This document shows positions 6,665-9,406 of a stretch of 9,406 nucleotides of DNA, piece after piece. Both the position numbers and the translations under genes were made by a program. Every line of letters starts with the position of its first letter. Positions within the stretch are counted from its first letter, which is position 1. The DNA lies in contig DAOVYZ010000097.1 in NCBI GenBank assembly GCA_030635365.1, forward strand, positions 1-9,406. The letters are read 5' to 3'. This DNA is from Bacteroidales bacterium (GTDB lineage Bacteria > Bacteroidota > Bacteroidia > Bacteroidales > UBA12077). Below the pieces are notes generated by a model. That model did no database searches. It was given only the letters and a program-made list of their open reading frames with translations, and was not told where the DNA came from.

Positions 6665-9406
6665 TTAGAATGATAATTTCATATTAAAGCCAAGGCTTCG
6701 TGTAGTTGGCATCCCAAATACATCTACTCCTTGTAAATCATTTCCAGTTGATAAGGTAGCATCCGGGTCATAAGGTGCGTCGATATATAAGAAAAACAAA
6801 TTACGTCCAACAAGTGAAATGCTGGCATTCTTAATTATCCTGGTTCCTTTTAGTAATGAATTAGGAATTGAATAAGATAAAGAAAGTTCGCGCAAACGAA
6901 TATTTGTAGCATCGTATACATAGTATTCAGATATACCATCACGTCCACCAACTATACCAAAGAAACCTTCTACATCAGTAAATTGTTGCCCTTCAAATTC
7001 AACATAACCTTTATCTCTGGCTTCGGCTGATACTTTTGAAGTTCCATATTGATCCATATCAGCTTGAGTCATAGAAATAACATTGCCTCCAAAACGCCCG
7101 TCAATTAATATACTTAGTCCGAAATCTTTATAGTTTAATTGAGAATTCCAACCTAAAGAAAAATCTGGATTAGGGTTGGCAATCTTTTCAAAGTCTGAGC
7201 TTTTGGTAGGAAGCCCGTTAGCATCCAGTATTAAACTTCCATCTGCATTGCGGTCAAATACAACACCATATATATCACCATATTCACCACCTTCTTCCAT
7301 TCTCATCCAATAAGAATTACTTGTTTGATTTCCAAAATTAAAGAAACTCATATCTGGATGTAATTCAATAACTTTATTTTTATTGCTTGCAAAATTAAAG
7401 TAGTTTTTCCATTTTAGGCCTGTTTTTGCAATAGGGTGTAACCCTAATACAACTTCCATCCCTTTATTCTCAATATCTCCGGAATTAACATAAAACCAGG
7501 AATAGCCGGATCCTGCCTCTGCAGGAAGACGGAAGAACTGGTTTTCGGTATTGGTTTTATAGTAAGTAAAATCAAATGTGATCATGTTCTGCAAAAATCG
7601 CCATTCTGTTCCAAATTCCAATGAGCTTGATATTTCAGGTTTTAAATCGGCAAATGGTGCTTCAGCATTGTAAATCAAGCTTCCACCGGCACCTATTGTG
7701 TGTGTCGGAAAACTCAAAAAACGAGGGATTGAGTTACCAACCTGACTATATGAAACACGTATTTTACCAAAGTTAATAGCTGAAGGGAATGATATCATGT
7801 CAGAAAGTATTCCGGTTAATCCTATTGAAGGATAAAAGAAACCGGACTCTTCACTGTTTGTATAAGCTAATGCTGACGACCAGTCGTTACGGCCTGTTAC
7901 ATCCAGAAATAAGAAGTCCTTATAAGAAATTTGAGCTGTTCCAAATACTGATTGCATTTGTTCCTGGCCTTTAGTTTCTTCAAGATATCCAATACCTAGC
8001 ATATTCCCCAAATTAAAGACATTTGCTATTTCTAATCCTTCATCTCTGGAGTCAATTAATGTACTTTGAATTTTTGTATCATTGATACTGGCTCCTAATG
8101 AAGCGTTAATATTAATATTGTTGAGGCTCTTATTAAAATTTAATAAGATGTCTCCATACAAAAGTGTAATGCTATTATCAAAATTAATATACCTGCCATT
8201 TCCATTACTTGCAGAAAGAGATGGTGTAGTTGTTGCAAAAATATGCTGTTCGTATTTATCTGCGGTATAATCTGCACTTCCACGGAATTGAACATTTAAA
8301 TAGTTATTAATATCAATTTTTGCAGTTAACGAAGAAATTATACGGTTTCGAATATCTTCACTAGGCACCCGTTTTGTTAACCACCATGGATTTTGTTCCC
8401 AGGTATCAACAGTTTTGTGCCAATTCTGTGCATTTAAGTTCCTTCCTTCGTTGTAAACTTCGAAATTATTTTTGTATCCCGTAATATCTTCTCCTCTTGG
8501 AAAACGGTATAAACCGACTAAAGGATTAAAATAGAATCCACCTGGAATTGGGCGGTTATTTACTTTTTGATTTACAAGATTAACTGAGGCATCAATTTTA
8601 ATTCGATTATCGAAAATATTAGCTGTTTCTCTAAAATTAAAATTATGCTTTTTCAGCTCATTTTTATCTATTATACCTTTAGCAGAAGTATTAGCATAAG
8701 AGAAATAGGTTTGCATTTTTTCACTTCCTCCGCTTATGCTTAATGAGTTAATTGTATTGAGCCCTGTATTAAAAAACTCTTTAGGATCGTGCCCCGAATT
8801 ACTTGTTGCAGTACCCCAGCTATAACCTCCTGAACTTTGACCATAGCTACCTTGTAGTTCGGGAACCAATAGAACACTTTCAAATGTAGTATTAGAGTTA
8901 AAATCAACTTTTGTTTGTCCTGCCTTTCCTTTTTTGGTAGTAATAATTATAACTCCATTTGCTGCTTGTGAACCATATAAAGCAGAGGCAGATGCACCTT
9001 TAAGGATGGTGTAGCTTTCAATATCTTCAGGGTTTAAATTGCCAATGCCGTCACCAGCATCACGTGCCCCTGCATCATTAATACCTCCAATTGAGGTTGT
9101 TGGCTGTGCAGCAGAAGCATTATAAATAGGTATACCGTCAATAACATAAAGCGGTTGATTGCTTCCTGAAGCTGATCGATTACCACGAATAATAACTTTG
9201 GAAGAACCTCCAACACCTGATGAACTTTTAGTAATTGTAACACCTGCACTTTTTCCGGCTAAAGCATTAATCATATTAACATCTTTTGACCGGGTAAGTT
9301 CTTCAGCATTTACTTGTTGTGCTGAATAGCTTAAACTCTTTGATTTTTTTTCAATCCCCAGTGCTGTTATTACAACTTCGCTAACATCATAAGCTGTAGG
9401 AATCAT
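6665..9406 (-). CDS. SusC-like TonB-dependent outer-membrane transporter, 5' end outside the window
   Basis: At least 913 residues of a SusC/RagA-family transporter, the beta-barrel that pulls substrate delivered by SusD into the periplasm using TonB energy. The Met at the window edge is not a credible start: the reading frame opens at the last base, and signal peptide, carboxypeptidase-like N-terminal domain and TonB box are all missing, so 100 or more residues lie upstream. Visible first is the pre-plug SEVVITALGIEKKSKSL (9-25), then the plug domain (about 30-160) with NALAGKSAGVTI (47-58), IIRGNRS (72-78), PLYVIDGIPI (85-94), NLNPEDIESYTILKGASASA (123-142), LYGSQAANGVIIITTKKGK (143-161). 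The rest is a barrel rich in alternating aromatic strands, ending at ...LGFNMKLSF with the typical C-terminal Phe. The frame is intact with no stop. It forms a transport unit with the lipoprotein gene that starts 18 bp after its stop. Confidence 0.97.
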   Translation of the reverse strand: MIPTAYDVSEVVITALGIEKKSKSLSYSAQQVNAEELTRSKDVNMINALAGKSAGVTITKSSSGVGGSSKVIIRGNRSASGSNQPLYVIDGIPIYNASAAQPTTSIGGINDAGARDAGDGIGNLNPEDIESYTILKGASASALYGSQAANGVIIITTKKGKAGQTKVDFNSNTTFESVLLVPELQGSYGQSSGGYSWGTATSNSGHDPKEFFNTGLNTINSLSISGGSEKMQTYFSYANTSAKGIIDKNELKKHNFNFRETANIFDNRIKIDASVNLVNQKVNNRPIPGGFYFNPLVGLYRFPRGEDITGYKNNFEVYNEGRNLNAQNWHKTVDTWEQNPWWLTKRVPSEDIRNRIISSLTAKIDINNYLNVQFRGSADYTADKYEQHIFATTTPSLSASNGNGRYINFDNSITLLYGDILLNFNKSLNNININASLGASINDTKIQSTLIDSRDEGLEIANVFNLGNMLGIGYLEETKGQEQMQSVFGTAQISYKDFLFLDVTGRNDWSSALAYTNSEESGFFYPSIGLTGILSDMISFPSAINFGKIRVSYSQVGNSIPRFLSFPTHTIGAGGSLIYNAEAPFADLKPEISSSLEFGTEWRFLQNMITFDFTYYKTNTENQFFRLPAEAGSGYSWFYVNSGDIENKGMEVVLGLHPIAKTGLKWKNYFNFASNKNKVIELHPDMSFFNFGNQTSNSYWMRMEEGGEYGDIYGVVFDRNADGSLILDANGLPTKSSDFEKIANPNPDFSLGWNSQLNYKDFGLSILIDGRFGGNVISMTQADMDQYGTSKVSAEARDKGYVEFEGQQFTDVEGFFGIVGGRDGISEYYVYDATNIRLRELSLSYSIPNSLLKGTRIIKNASISLVGRNLFFLYIDAPYDPDATLSTGNDLQGVDVFGMPTTRSLGFNMKLSF

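Noticed and set aside
9034..9406. A start codon for the susC-like gene at the window edge, and a 71-codon alternative frame within it
   Set aside because: The edge Met lies just before the SEVVITALGI segment, which in SusC proteins follows a signal peptide and an N-terminal domain, so it is internal. The alternative frame is a shadow of the plug domain.

Overview
The window comes from an AT-rich Bacteroidota genome. The evidence is a SusC/SusD outer-membrane pair, a FucP/GlcP-family sugar transporter and the large NagB-like/LmbE fusion protein typical of that phylum. Start codons are preceded by A/T-rich sequence, mostly without clear Shine-Dalgarno sites. All five genes lie on the minus strand, so transcription runs from high to low coordinates.

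Layout in transcription order: (1) 9406-6665, a SusC-like TonB-dependent outer-membrane transporter whose 5' end lies beyond the window; (2) 6646-5039, a SusD-like lipoprotein of the SusD_2 type; (3) a 101-bp gap with a strong hairpin; (4) 4937-2601, a two-domain protein with an N-terminal glucosamine-6-phosphate deaminase-like (NagB) part and a C-terminal PIG-L/LmbE-type deacetylase-like part; (5) 2607-1333, a 12-helix sugar transporter of the major facilitator superfamily whose start may overlap the previous stop; (6) 1236-358, a ROK-family sugar kinase. The last 357 bases hold no gene I can support, but contain a compact 215-bp element with perfect 15-bp terminal inverted repeats.

Together the genes read as an uptake and catabolism locus, probably for an amino sugar or a glycan containing one (inference). 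SusC/SusD would move an oligosaccharide across the outer membrane, the MFS protein would carry a mono- or small saccharide across the inner membrane, the ROK kinase would phosphorylate it, and the fusion protein would deacetylate and deaminate/isomerise the sugar phosphate. No glycoside hydrolase, regulator or classical nagA is in the window; they may lie upstream of the truncated susC-like gene or elsewhere.

The points most worth a second look are the fusion enzyme, which keeps the LmbE metal-site residues but lacks a key NagB glutamate, and the palindromic repeat element at the left end.
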